Assembly (NCBI GenBank): GCA_017305715.1
Contig: JAFKKG010000024.1
Location: 1 to 64,000 of the forward strand
Source: Hyphomicrobiales bacterium
GTDB lineage: Bacteria > Pseudomonadota > Alphaproteobacteria > Rhizobiales > Xanthobacteraceae
DNA length: 64,000 nt
Direction of reading: 5' to 3'
This document shows positions 8,376 to 18,113 of the stretch, piece after piece; positions within the stretch are counted from its first letter, which is position 1, and each line of letters begins with the position of its first letter. A program made the translations under genes and the position numbers. The notes under the pieces were generated by a model. That model had not been told where the DNA came from. It ran no database searches and saw nothing but the letters and a program-made list of their open reading frames with translations.

Positions 8376-9326
8376 TCAGTTGGCGCCGCCGGCCGAGTCG
8401 TCGAGCGCCTTGAAAGCCTCCTCGAGCTGCGGCGAGATCGAGACGCCGAGTTTTTCGCCGGTCGGCAGCCGCGAGACGAACCATTTGTTATAGAGCGGGA
8501 TCAAATCGCGGCCCGAACCCAGTTTGCGGAAGGTGCGGTCGACCACCGCCTTGAGCTGCGGCTCGCCCTTGCGGAACATGATGCCATAGGGATCGTAGGA
8601 CAGATATTCGCCCGTCACCTTGAACTGGGCCTGCGTCTTGTGCCGCGCGATCAGGCCGTAGAGCAGGATATCGTCGGTGGCGAAGGCATCCGCCTTGCCG
8701 TCCACCAGCATCTGGTAGGATTGCTCGTGGTCGGGCGCAGTCACGATGTTGAGGCCAAGCGAGAACTTCTTGTCGACATTATGCATCGCCTGCTCGTTGG
8801 TGGTGCCTTTCGTCACCACCACCGTCTTGCCCTTCAGGTCCGCCGGCGCCGAGATCGTCGAAGCCTTTGGCACCATCAGCTTGGTGCCGGCCACGAACAT
8901 CAGCGGCGAGAACGCCACCAGCTTGGCGCGTTCGGCGTTCGCCGTCGTCGATCCGCATTCGAGGTCGATCTTGTTGTCCGTCACCGCCGGAATGCGGTCG
9001 TCGGAGGTCACCTTGACGTATTCGACCTTGAGGTTGGCATCGTCGACCTCGACCCCGATCTCGTCGACGATGGCCTCGCACAGTTCGAGGCTGTAGCCAA
9101 TCGGCCGGTTGGAGTGATCGAGGAACGAGAACGGCGGCGAGCTCTCGCGAAAGCCGAGCCGCACCACATGGGTCTTCTTGATGTTGGCGAGCGTAGGGCT
9201 GAGCCCCTCGCTCGCGGTCTGGGCGGTCGCCGGCGTCGCCAGCAGGCATGCGGCCAGCAGCAAACCGGCGACTATCGTCGGTCTACATGTAGGCCCTCTT
9301 ATGGGCCCTCTCGGGAACTGATGCAT
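8376..9326 (-). CDS. Amino-acid ABC transporter substrate-binding protein (glutamate/aspartate type)
   Basis: A 316-residue periplasmic protein with a cleavable signal peptide (hydrophobic core IVAGLLLAACLLATPATAQ, ending about residue 36). The mature part is a family 3 solute-binding protein, with VRLGFRESSPPFSFLD, the ligand loop DLECGSTTANAERA and KADAFATDDILL. These are typical of glutamate/aspartate binding proteins such as GltI. No permease or ATPase genes are adjacent. It lies 12 bp downstream of dctA on the same strand, so co-transcription with that dicarboxylate carrier is likely. The ATG at 9326 has GGGAGAG upstream. Confidence 0.88.
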   Translation of the reverse strand: MHQFPRGPIRGPTCRPTIVAGLLLAACLLATPATAQTASEGLSPTLANIKKTHVVRLGFRESSPPFSFLDHSNRPIGYSLELCEAIVDEIGVEVDDANLKVEYVKVTSDDRIPAVTDNKIDLECGSTTANAERAKLVAFSPLMFVAGTKLMVPKASTISAPADLKGKTVVVTKGTTNEQAMHNVDKKFSLGLNIVTAPDHEQSYQMLVDGKADAFATDDILLYGLIARHKTQAQFKVTGEYLSYDPYGIMFRKGEPQLKAVVDRTFRKLGSGRDLIPLYNKWFVSRLPTGEKLGVSISPQLEEAFKALDDSAGGAN

Positions 9327-9338
9327 GCATCTCTCCCA

Positions 9339-10631
9339 TCAATGGCCGGCCGGAACAGCATCGCCGGGAACGGCATCGGATGAAACGAGGTCATCCGGCC
9401 CGAGCTCATGCTCGGCCTTGAGCTCGCCCTCCCATTTCGCCACCACGGCTGTCGCGAGCGAGTTCCCGATCACGTTGGTGGCGCTACGCCCCATGTCGAG
9501 GAACGTGTCGATACCCATGATCATCAACAGGCCGGCCTCGGGGATGCCGAACTGGCTGAGCGTCGAGGCGATCACCACCAGCGAGGCGCGGGGAACGCCC
9601 GCCACGCCCTTGGAGGTGATCATCAGCGTCGCCAGCATCGCAAGCTGCGTCCCGAGCGGCATGTCGATGTGATAGGTCTGCGCGATGAAGATGCTCGCGA
9701 AGGTGCAGTACATCATCGTGCCGTCGAGGTTGAACGAGTAACCCAGCGGCAGCACGAAGGCCGAAATCCGCGACGAGGCGCCGAAACGGTTGAGGCCTTC
9801 GAGGGTCTTCGGATAGGCCGCCTCCGACGAGGCGGTCGAGAACGCGATCATCAGCGGCTCGCGGATCAGCCGCAGCAGGTGGCTGTATCTCGGCCCGATG
9901 ACGATGAAGCCGACCACGATCAGGATGAGCCACAGGATCATCAGCGAGAGATAGAAGCCGCCCATGAACACGATCAGCTTCCACAATACGCCGAGGCCGT
10001 TCTTCGACACTGTGGCCATGATGGCCGCCCACACCGCGATCGGCGCGAACAGCATCACGTAGCCGGTGACCTTGAGCATGATATGGGCGAGATCGTCGAT
10101 CAGGCCCATGATCGGCTTGGCCCGCTCCGGCATCGCGCCGAGGGCCACCGCGAAGAACACGGCGAACACCACGATCTGCAGGATTTCGTTCTGCGCCATC
10201 GCGTCCGCGATCGAGGTCGGGATCAGATGGGTCAGGAACTTCTCGATCGAGAATGCGGATGTCTGCAGGCCCGTCGATTGCGCCTTGTCAGGCAGCGTGC
10301 CCGGGAAATTGGCGCCGGGCTGCAACAGGTTGACCATCACGAGGCCGAGCAGCAGTGAGATAAAGGATGCGCTGACGAACCAGCCCATGGTCTTGGCGAA
10401 GATCCGGCCGAGCTTGGCGCCAGAGCCCATATGGGCGATGCCGCCGACCAGCGTGGCGAACACCAGGGGCGCGATGATCATCTTGATCAGGCGCAGGAAC
10501 AGCATGGCGATCAGGTTTACGTCGGCCGCGATCTCGACCCGTTGGTCGGGCATGTAGTTGAAAACGATGGTCCCCATCACGATGCCGAGCACCATCGCGA
10601 TCAGGATGTACTGCGTAAACCTGCTGGACAT
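9339..10631 (-). CDS. dctA: C4-dicarboxylate:cation symporter DctA
   Basis: A 430-residue inner-membrane carrier of the DAACS family. Visible signatures are GGIAHMGSGAKLGR, STASSEAAYPKTLEGL, the SFNLDGTMMY segment and the C-terminal FLDMGRSATNVIGNS, all diagnostic of DctA. It takes up succinate, fumarate, malate and sometimes aspartate with protons or sodium. The ATG at 10631 is preceded by GGGGGT and matches the usual DctA N-terminus; the open frame upstream is not part of the protein. It probably forms an operon with the downstream binding protein. No DctB/DctD regulators are in the window. Confidence 0.93.
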   Translation of the reverse strand: MSSRFTQYILIAMVLGIVMGTIVFNYMPDQRVEIAADVNLIAMLFLRLIKMIIAPLVFATLVGGIAHMGSGAKLGRIFAKTMGWFVSASFISLLLGLVMVNLLQPGANFPGTLPDKAQSTGLQTSAFSIEKFLTHLIPTSIADAMAQNEILQIVVFAVFFAVALGAMPERAKPIMGLIDDLAHIMLKVTGYVMLFAPIAVWAAIMATVSKNGLGVLWKLIVFMGGFYLSLMILWLILIVVGFIVIGPRYSHLLRLIREPLMIAFSTASSEAAYPKTLEGLNRFGASSRISAFVLPLGYSFNLDGTMMYCTFASIFIAQTYHIDMPLGTQLAMLATLMITSKGVAGVPRASLVVIASTLSQFGIPEAGLLMIMGIDTFLDMGRSATNVIGNSLATAVVAKWEGELKAEHELGPDDLVSSDAVPGDAVPAGH

Positions 10632-10858
10632 TATCTTACCCCCGTAAGTTTTGCCGACAACCCAGAGTTTGGCAGATTTGGAGGGGGACGCAACAAGCTT
10701 GCGACATTTTACACTCTTGCCGAAATGTTCCCGTTGTGAACCGACCACATGCCGACTAGCGTTCAATGCAGCGCACAACCTGTGCAATTGACCGTTCGAT
10801 AAGCGAGCAACTGCATCCAGAATCGCCAGAATCAATCGCAAGGCCGGGAGAGAACATC

Positions 10859-11860
10859 ATGACCGACACCGTCAATCGCCAGATCCTGCTGGTGGAAAAG
10901 CCGACCGGAAAACTCGGACCGGAACATTTCAGGATGGCCGAGGGAGCGATCCCGGAGCCAAAGGACGGCGAGGTGCTGGTGCGGGCGCGCTATATCTCGC
11001 TCGACGCAGCCAACCGCGCCTGGATGCACGGCGCCACCTATCGCGCCGCGGTCGAAGCCAACACCGTGATGGCCGGCGGCGGCATCGCGGAGGTCGTATC
11101 CTCGAAAGCGCCCGGCCTCAGCCCCGGCGACATCGTGTTCGGCGATACCGGCTGGCAGGATTATGCGGCGGTGCCCGCCAAGCATCTGACCAGGATGCCC
11201 AGGATGGAACCGATGACGCATCTGCTCAGCGTCTATGGCATCGCCGGGCTCACCGCCTATTTCGGCCTGCTCCATGTCGGCAAGCCCAGGGAAGGCGAGA
11301 CGGTGGTGGTGTCGGCCGCGGCCGGTTCGGTCGGCTCGATCGTCGGCCAGATTGCGAAAATAAAGGGATGCCATGTGGTCGGCATCGCCGGCGGCAAGGA
11401 CAAGTGCCACTGGCTCACTTCCGAACTCGGCTTCGACGCCGCGGTCGATTACAAGGATGGCGCGACCTACAAGGCGCTGCGCGCGGCGGCGCCCAAGGGC
11501 ATCGACGTCTATTTCGACAATGTCGGCGGCGACATCCTGGAGGCCTGCATCGCGCTGATGAACAACCGCGGCCGCATCTCCTGCTGCGGCGCGATCTCGC
11601 AATATGACGGCGTGCCGTCGGCCACCGGCCCGCGTGGTGTGCCCGGCCTGATCGTGGTGAAACGGCTGATCATGCAGGGCTTCATCGTGATGGACTACAT
11701 GAACGAGCGCGATTCCGCGCTGAAAGATCTGCAGTCCTGGGTCGCCTCCGGCAAATTGAAGGTGCAGGAAGACGTCATCAATGGTCTCGAGAACACGCCG
11801 CAGGCGCTGATCGGGTTGCTCGCCGGCGAGAACCGCGGCAAGCGGATGGTGAAGGTGTAG
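10859..11860 (+). CDS. NADP-dependent medium-chain oxidoreductase (zinc-independent, curcumin reductase/YncB-like)
   Basis: A 333-residue protein of the MDR superfamily. It has the GroES-like N-terminal half, then a Rossmann motif in VVSAAAGSVGSIVGQIAK (about residue 145) and the NADP-specific surroundings VGIAGGKDKCHWL. The catalytic zinc ligands of alcohol dehydrogenases are missing, so it is a double-bond or quinone reductase of the leukotriene B4 12-hydroxydehydrogenase/YncB type. The ATG at 10859 follows GGGAGAG. It stands alone, divergent from dctA and convergent with the autotransporter gene. Confidence 0.88.
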   Translation: MTDTVNRQILLVEKPTGKLGPEHFRMAEGAIPEPKDGEVLVRARYISLDAANRAWMHGATYRAAVEANTVMAGGGIAEVVSSKAPGLSPGDIVFGDTGWQDYAAVPAKHLTRMPRMEPMTHLLSVYGIAGLTAYFGLLHVGKPREGETVVVSAAAGSVGSIVGQIAKIKGCHVVGIAGGKDKCHWLTSELGFDAAVDYKDGATYKALRAAAPKGIDVYFDNVGGDILEACIALMNNRGRISCCGAISQYDGVPSATGPRGVPGLIVVKRLIMQGFIVMDYMNERDSALKDLQSWVASGKLKVQEDVINGLENTPQALIGLLAGENRGKRMVKV

Positions 11861-11872
11861 CGGCTGCGGTGC

Positions 11873-14698
11873 CTAGAACGGCAAACTCCCTCGCGTCCGG
11901 AATGACCACGTCGTGAAGCTTCCGGCCAACCCACCGATTTCGCCGCCCGTCGTGACTTTCAAGCCGCCGTCGGTGACGACGGCGACACCGCCAATCAACC
12001 TTGCCGATGCACCGTCCGTGACATTGGGTATGGCAGGAGAAGCATTGTCCTTGTTGAAATAATTATCGGCGTAGGCTCCGAAATAGGGTGCAATCGAGAT
12101 ATTGGCCGACGATGTCCATTTGTAGATCAGCTTCGCGCCGATGCTTGCCCTTCCCGTCGAGAAATTGCGTTGGTTTTGCGCAACGCCGAGGCTGTCGGTG
12201 TATGCACCCTGCTCTTCCCACAATGCGAACACCCTCGCCGACGGCTCCAGCTCGATATCGGGAAGTATCTTGTAGGTACCGGTAATTCCGGCCGTGACGA
12301 ACGTTCGAGAACCGGAGAAATTCCCCAGGGCATCGCCTGCGGCGCCGCGATAGCCTATCGCCGAGCGGGCAACGCCGGCATCAAGCCTCACGCCGGCAAA
12401 GGGCCGCCATCCCACATAGCCCCCCGCGGTCGCGCCGTCGCCACGCAAACGACCGGAAAGGCTGGCGACGTCGTAGCCGAATGTTTCATAGCCGCCGAAG
12501 GCGCCGATGATGGCATCCGGCATCACGCGATAAGTGACGCCAACGAACGCATTGAGCTGATTGCCGCCGATATCGGCCTTGCTGCCCGGGTTCATGCTGG
12601 TCTGCCGCAAATCGCTCCACACCACCCAGTCCGACGCATCCTTGCCCTGACCCGATGACGTCAACCGCAACCCAAGCTCGCTGGGCGTGACCAATCGATC
12701 GCTACCCGCAAAGCCTTCGGACACCGCCGCTTCGACGGTCCCCGAAATGGCCTGGCCGGAGTTCTGAGCCGCGATCCGGCTTGCGACCACCTGCAGATTT
12801 CGCAATTTGATGCTGTCGGGTGGCATCGAGATCGATTGCGAGAGCGGCGCCGACGTGCTGATCGCGAAGGAAGCATTTCCGGTAAACATGGCGGTGATGG
12901 AATGCTGTCCGACGATCAATGTAGAGACCGTCAGGCTTGCGACGTTGCCCGATAGAGGGGCTGAACCGATGATTTGCCCACCATCCCTGAACGTCACGAG
13001 CCCGGTCGGGCTGCCCGTGGTCGCCGTCACCGACGCGGTCAGGGTCAGAGGTTGGCCGGACAAGGCCGGATTGGCCGACGACGCAAGCGTGGTCATCGTC
13101 GCGCTTGCAGATCCACCGCCGCCGATTCTCGACATGACCGCCGGTGACAGGCTCGCAGCAAATGTCGCATCGCCGCTATAAGTCGCGGTGACGAGGTGGT
13201 TTCCATTGCCCAGCGAACTGACTGTGAGCGTTGCAATGCCGGCGCCGTTGAGCGGCGATGTTCCGATCACCACGCTTCCGTCCCTGAATGTGACGGCACC
13301 GGACGGTGTGCCGCCAGTGCCGGTGACGACAACCGTGAAAACCACAGGCGTTCCCGTCGCGGCCGGATTTGGCGAAACGGTCAACGCCGTTGTGCTCGGT
13401 GCCTGGCCCGAAATCTGATTGAGAACCGGCGAGGTGCTGCTGGCGAAGTTGCTGTCGCCCGCGTAGACGGCCGTAATCGCATGCGTTCCAGCCGACAACG
13501 CCCCTGATGCGATCGAGGCATGTCCGCTGCCATCGAGTGGCCCGGCGCCAAGAACCGTAGCGCCATCCTTGAAAGTGACCAGGCCGGTCGGCGTGCCGCC
13601 GGCGCCACTCACCACCGCGGAAAATGTCACTGACGCCCCCGCTGTGGCTGGATTGGCCGAAGACGTCAGAGCGGTACTGGTCGCATTCTGAACGATGGTC
13701 TGAGCGAGCGGCGCGGACGTGCTTGCGGCCACATTCGTATCTCCCGCGTAGACCGCGGTGATTGAATGACCGCCGAGCGCAAGGCTGCTCGTGTTCAGCG
13801 TCGCTGTCCCGCTGCCGTTGAGCGAACCGGTGCCGATCGAGATTGCGCCGTCCTTGAAGGTAACTGTTCCCGTCGGCGCGGGGCCAGAGGACGTCACGAC
13901 AGCCAGCAGCGTTACCGCTGAGCCCGACGCTGCCGGATTTACGGAGGATGACAGCGCCGTGGCCGACGTCGCTTGGATCACCGTGACGATGATGACCGGC
14001 GCCGTGCAGCCGAGGAAGTGCGCGTCACCACCGTAGTCGACACCGATCGATAATGGCCCGAGTATCGACGCGCTGATGGTGAGTGCTCCCTGTCCGGCCC
14101 CGTTCAGCGTTGCCGTGCCGAGAGCACTGGCCCCTGCCTTGAATGTCACAAGACCCGTCGGCGCTCCACCGCCGCCCGTTACCGTGGCGGTCAGATTGAC
14201 AGAACCTCCGAGCACGACCGTGCTGACCGATGCATTGACCGCAATGGTGCAGGCGGCGAGGCTGATATTGATGTTGAGCGCGATGGCCGTACTGGTCAGA
14301 AAATTCGAATTGCCGACATAGATGGCAACGATCGCATGTACACCGACCGAGAGCGAGGAAACGTTGAACGTGGCCTGGCCGCTTCCGTCCAGCGTTGCCG
14401 AACCAATCGATACCAGATCGGACAGGAAGATCACCGTTCCGTCCGGAGTTCCCGCGCCGCTCGTGACACTTGCCGTCAACGTAATCGGGCTACCATAGGG
14501 AGCCGTCGTGATCGATGCGTTCACACTGACAAAGGTCAGCGTCGGCAGCGCGGATGCCGGCACTGACGGCAACATCAGGCCGAACAACACACCAAGGAGC
14601 TTGATAAGCAAGGGAATCCGGACAGATACCGCAGGCAGCGCCGGCTTGGCCAGAAACCACGCCACGAGACGAGCATGAAGGGAACCACCTGATGGCAT
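11873..14698 (-). CDS. Ig-like repeat protein with C-terminal autotransporter beta-barrel
   Basis: A 941-residue surface protein. A signal-like hydrophobic stretch ends near residue 50 (LMLPSVPASA). Six tandem bacterial Ig-like domains of about 90 residues follow (about 52-620), each with a core of the type PTGLVTFKDG...LNGSGTATL...HSITAVYAGD. After a linker, residues about 680-941 form strands of an autotransporter barrel ending in a terminal phenylalanine (RGSLPF). It is probably an exported adhesin-like or structural surface protein. The start at 14698 has only a weak ribosome site, and a downstream in-frame start is possible. Confidence 0.82.
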   Translation of the reverse strand: MPSGGSLHARLVAWFLAKPALPAVSVRIPLLIKLLGVLFGLMLPSVPASALPTLTFVSVNASITTAPYGSPITLTASVTSGAGTPDGTVIFLSDLVSIGSATLDGSGQATFNVSSLSVGVHAIVAIYVGNSNFLTSTAIALNINISLAACTIAVNASVSTVVLGGSVNLTATVTGGGGAPTGLVTFKAGASALGTATLNGAGQGALTISASILGPLSIGVDYGGDAHFLGCTAPVIIVTVIQATSATALSSSVNPAASGSAVTLLAVVTSSGPAPTGTVTFKDGAISIGTGSLNGSGTATLNTSSLALGGHSITAVYAGDTNVAASTSAPLAQTIVQNATSTALTSSANPATAGASVTFSAVVSGAGGTPTGLVTFKDGATVLGAGPLDGSGHASIASGALSAGTHAITAVYAGDSNFASSTSPVLNQISGQAPSTTALTVSPNPAATGTPVVFTVVVTGTGGTPSGAVTFRDGSVVIGTSPLNGAGIATLTVSSLGNGNHLVTATYSGDATFAASLSPAVMSRIGGGGSASATMTTLASSANPALSGQPLTLTASVTATTGSPTGLVTFRDGGQIIGSAPLSGNVASLTVSTLIVGQHSITAMFTGNASFAISTSAPLSQSISMPPDSIKLRNLQVVASRIAAQNSGQAISGTVEAAVSEGFAGSDRLVTPSELGLRLTSSGQGKDASDWVVWSDLRQTSMNPGSKADIGGNQLNAFVGVTYRVMPDAIIGAFGGYETFGYDVASLSGRLRGDGATAGGYVGWRPFAGVRLDAGVARSAIGYRGAAGDALGNFSGSRTFVTAGITGTYKILPDIELEPSARVFALWEEQGAYTDSLGVAQNQRNFSTGRASIGAKLIYKWTSSANISIAPYFGAYADNYFNKDNASPAIPNVTDGASARLIGGVAVVTDGGLKVTTGGEIGGLAGSFTTWSFRTRGSLPF

Positions 14699-14944
14699 TG
14701 GAGGAACTCTCTGAAACGCCGAACGCTCAGAGAATCTTCGGCTATCGTGGTTAAGCCCGCATGCGACGTTTCATCCAGGAAACCGATGCAGCCGACGCAA
14801 TCTATAGATCCATCAATTCTGGTGATCCCGTCGATCTACGGGGATTCATATGCCCGGCATCATGCGTAGGGAATGAAATCGTTCATAGACTCTTCGATGT
14901 TGAATCAACGGTTGAATTCAACACCACGTGCGAGAGCACCGAAC

Positions 14945-17900
14945 TCACGATTCGGGTACGACCGCTGGAGCAATGGTGGATCTTGCCTTGCGAGATGCCA
15001 GCCAGTTCTCGAACCGCTGCACCACGACGAAGAATGTCGGCACGAACAGCACCGCGAGACAGGTCGAGGCCAGCATGCCCGAGAAGACGGTGATCCCGAT
15101 CGATTTGCGGGCGCTGGCGCCGGCGCCCGTCGCCAGCACCAGCGGCACCACGCCGAGGATGAAGGCAAACGACGTCATCAGGATCGGCCGGAACCGCGCC
15201 CTTGCCGCCTCGATCGCGGATTCCAGCAGCGGCTTGCCGTCGCGCACGTGCAGTTCGAGGGCGACTTCGACGATCAGAATCGCATTCTTGGCCGATAGCG
15301 CGATCAGCAGGATGATGCCGATCTGGGTATAGAGATTGTTCTCGATGCGCAGGCCGGTCAGCACGATCATCGGGCCGAGCAGCGACAGCGGCACCGCCAA
15401 TATCACCGAGACCGGCGCGTACCAGCTTTCATATTGTCCGGCCAGCACCAGATAGACCAGCAGCAGCGCGAGCCCGAACGCCCAGTAGATCTGGCCGCCG
15501 ACGACCTTCTCCTGGTAGGACATCGCCGTCCATTCGAAGCCGGCGCCCGGCGGCAGGGTCTTGCCGGCGATCTCCTCCATCAGGTTCATCGACTGGCCGG
15601 AGCTGTAGCCGGTCGCCGGCAGGCCGATGATGGTCGCGGACGGATAGAGATTGTACAGGCTGATCAGCGACGGGCCGACCGCCGGCGTGATCTTGGCGAC
15701 CGTGCCGAGCGGGATCATGTCGCCATTGCTGTTGCGCACCATCATGTTTTCCATGTCGCGCGGGGTCAGGCGGTATTGCGCGTCCGCCTGGGCGTAGACC
15801 TGGAAGGTACGGCCGAATTTGTTGAACTGGTTGACATAGGTCGAACCCATATAGGACGACAGCGTCGAGAAGATCTGGTCGGTGGTGACATGCAGGGTCT
15901 GGGTCTTGACCCGGTCGACCTCGACGTCGAATTGCGGCACCATCGAGCGGAATGACGAGCTGACACGCTGCAGCGCGCTCTGCGTCTGTGCATTGGAGAC
16001 GATGGCGTTCGCAATCGCCCGCAGCTTGCCGTAATCGGCATTGCCGTCGCGGAGCTGAACCTGCATCGCAAAACCGGCGGCGTTGCCGATGCCTTGAATG
16101 GGCGGCGGCGGGATCACGAGGATACGCGCCTCCTCGATGGCGGACATCTTCTCGTTCAGGCCGACGAACAGCGACCGCAAATCCTCGCCCGCGCCGCGCG
16201 CGCTCCATTCCTTCAGGATCAGATAGGCGACGCCGGCATTGGCGAGGCTGGACGAGCCGTCCAGCGCCGAAATGCCGGAAATGCTGATGACCTGGTCGAC
16301 GCCGGGATGCTTACCGGCGATTTCGCTGACGCGGGTCAGCACATTCTGGGTGCGATCGAGGGATGCGCCATCGGGCAATTGCACGGCGACCAGCAGATAG
16401 CCCTGGTCCTCGATCGGAATGAATCCCGTCGGCACGCGCGACAGGCCGTAGCCGGCGCCGCAGATCAGGAAGAGGGCAACGATCACGGAGATATTGCTGT
16501 GCGCGACCAGCCGGCTGATCAGCCTCGTATAGGCGCGCTCGACCCGGTCATAGACCGCGTTGAAGCCGCGGTAGAAGAAATTGCGCTGTTCCGGCGGCGC
16601 CGGCCGGCGCAGCCACAATGCGCATTGCGTCGGCTTCAGCGTGGCGGCGTTGACGGCGCTGAGCAGCGCGGTCGCCGCGATCACCAGCGCGAATTGCGAA
16701 TACATCCGTCCCGTCAATCCCGGCAGGAAGGCCGAGGGCAGGAACACCGAGATCAGCACCAGCGTGATGCCGACGATCGGCGCGAACAGCGCGTCCATCG
16801 CCGATATCGCGGCGTCATGGCCGGACATCCCCTTCTCGATGTTATGCGCGGCACCCTCGACCACGACGATGGCGTCGTCGACCACGATGCCGATCGCGAG
16901 CACGATGGCGAACAGGGTCGAGATATTGACGGTGAAACCGAGCGCCGCCATCGCGGCAAAGGCGCCGATGATGGTGACCGGCACGGTGGTCGCCGGCACC
17001 AGCATCGCCCGCCAGTCTTGCAGGAAGATCAGGATCACGACGAGGACGAGCAGGCCGGCCTCGATCAGCGTCTTGTAAACCTCCTTGATCGATTCGGAGA
17101 CGAATTTCGTGGTGTCGAACGGCGTGTCGTATTTCACGTCCTGCGGAAATGCCTTGGCGAGCACCGCCATCTTTTCCTTGACGGCCTTCTCGACCTCGAG
17201 CGCGTTGGCGCCGGGCGACTGGAAGACGCCGATGCCGGTGGCGGGCTTGTTGTTGAGCGAGAACGCCTGGCTGTAGGTCTGGGCGCCGAGTTCGACCCAG
17301 CCGACGTCGCGGACGCGGGTGACGTCGCCATTGCTGCCGGTCTTGACGATGATGTCCTCGAACTGGCTCTTGTCGCTGAGCCGTCCGTTGACGTTCAGCG
17401 TGTACTGAAACGCCTGTCCCGCCGGTGTCGGCGGCGCGCCGATCTGGCCAGCGGTGACCTGCTGGCTCTGCTGCTGGATCGACGACACCACGTCCTGCGG
17501 CATCAAATTGCGCACCTGAAGCTTGTTCGGATCGAGCCAGACCCGCATCGAATACTGGCCGGCGCCGAACACCGTGACGTTGCCGACGCCGGGCAGGCGC
17601 GACAGCTCGTCCTTGATGTTGATGGTGGCATAATTGCTGAGGAACAGGCTGTCATAGGTCGCGTTGGGCGACGTCAGCGTCACGAACAGCAGGATCGCCG
17701 TCGACTTCTTCTGGACGGTGACGCCCTGGTTCTGCACCGATTGCGGCAGTTGGGACAGCGCGCTCGACACCCGGTTCTGCACCAGGACCTGCGCGAAGTT
17801 GAGGTCGGTGCCGATCTTGAACGTCACCGTCAGCGAATAGGTGCCGTCGGCGCCGCTGTAGGACTGCATGTAGATCATGTCCTCGACGCCATTGACCTGC

Positions 17901-18103
17901 TGCTCGATCGGCAGCGCCACGGTATCGATCACGGTTTTCGCGCTGGCGCCGGGATAGCGCGTCGTCACCTGCACGGTCGGCGGCACGATGTCGGGATATT
18001 GCGCCACCGCGAGGCGAAACAGGCACACGCCGCCGATCAGGATCATCAGGATCGCGATGACGTTGGAAAGGACGGGCCGCTCGATGAAGAATTTCGAAAT
18101 CAT
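14945..18103 (-). CDS. RND multidrug efflux permease (HAE1 family, AcrB/MexB-like)
   Basis: A 1052-residue inner-membrane transporter of normal RND length. It begins MISKFFIERPVLSNVIAILM and carries the TM4 proton-relay aspartates in GIVVDDAIVVVE, two large periplasmic loops and the terminal segment FVPTFFVVVQRFENW. It drives drug or lipid export with the proton gradient, in complex with the adaptor encoded 10 bp upstream. AAGGGGA precedes the ATG at 18103. No TolC-type outer-membrane gene and no TetR regulator lies beside it, so it must borrow an outer channel. Confidence 0.94.
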   Translation of the reverse strand: MISKFFIERPVLSNVIAILMILIGGVCLFRLAVAQYPDIVPPTVQVTTRYPGASAKTVIDTVALPIEQQVNGVEDMIYMQSYSGADGTYSLTVTFKIGTDLNFAQVLVQNRVSSALSQLPQSVQNQGVTVQKKSTAILLFVTLTSPNATYDSLFLSNYATINIKDELSRLPGVGNVTVFGAGQYSMRVWLDPNKLQVRNLMPQDVVSSIQQQSQQVTAGQIGAPPTPAGQAFQYTLNVNGRLSDKSQFEDIIVKTGSNGDVTRVRDVGWVELGAQTYSQAFSLNNKPATGIGVFQSPGANALEVEKAVKEKMAVLAKAFPQDVKYDTPFDTTKFVSESIKEVYKTLIEAGLLVLVVILIFLQDWRAMLVPATTVPVTIIGAFAAMAALGFTVNISTLFAIVLAIGIVVDDAIVVVEGAAHNIEKGMSGHDAAISAMDALFAPIVGITLVLISVFLPSAFLPGLTGRMYSQFALVIAATALLSAVNAATLKPTQCALWLRRPAPPEQRNFFYRGFNAVYDRVERAYTRLISRLVAHSNISVIVALFLICGAGYGLSRVPTGFIPIEDQGYLLVAVQLPDGASLDRTQNVLTRVSEIAGKHPGVDQVISISGISALDGSSSLANAGVAYLILKEWSARGAGEDLRSLFVGLNEKMSAIEEARILVIPPPPIQGIGNAAGFAMQVQLRDGNADYGKLRAIANAIVSNAQTQSALQRVSSSFRSMVPQFDVEVDRVKTQTLHVTTDQIFSTLSSYMGSTYVNQFNKFGRTFQVYAQADAQYRLTPRDMENMMVRNSNGDMIPLGTVAKITPAVGPSLISLYNLYPSATIIGLPATGYSSGQSMNLMEEIAGKTLPPGAGFEWTAMSYQEKVVGGQIYWAFGLALLLVYLVLAGQYESWYAPVSVILAVPLSLLGPMIVLTGLRIENNLYTQIGIILLIALSAKNAILIVEVALELHVRDGKPLLESAIEAARARFRPILMTSFAFILGVVPLVLATGAGASARKSIGITVFSGMLASTCLAVLFVPTFFVVVQRFENWLASRKARSTIAPAVVPES

Positions 18104-18113
18104 GGCGGTCCCC

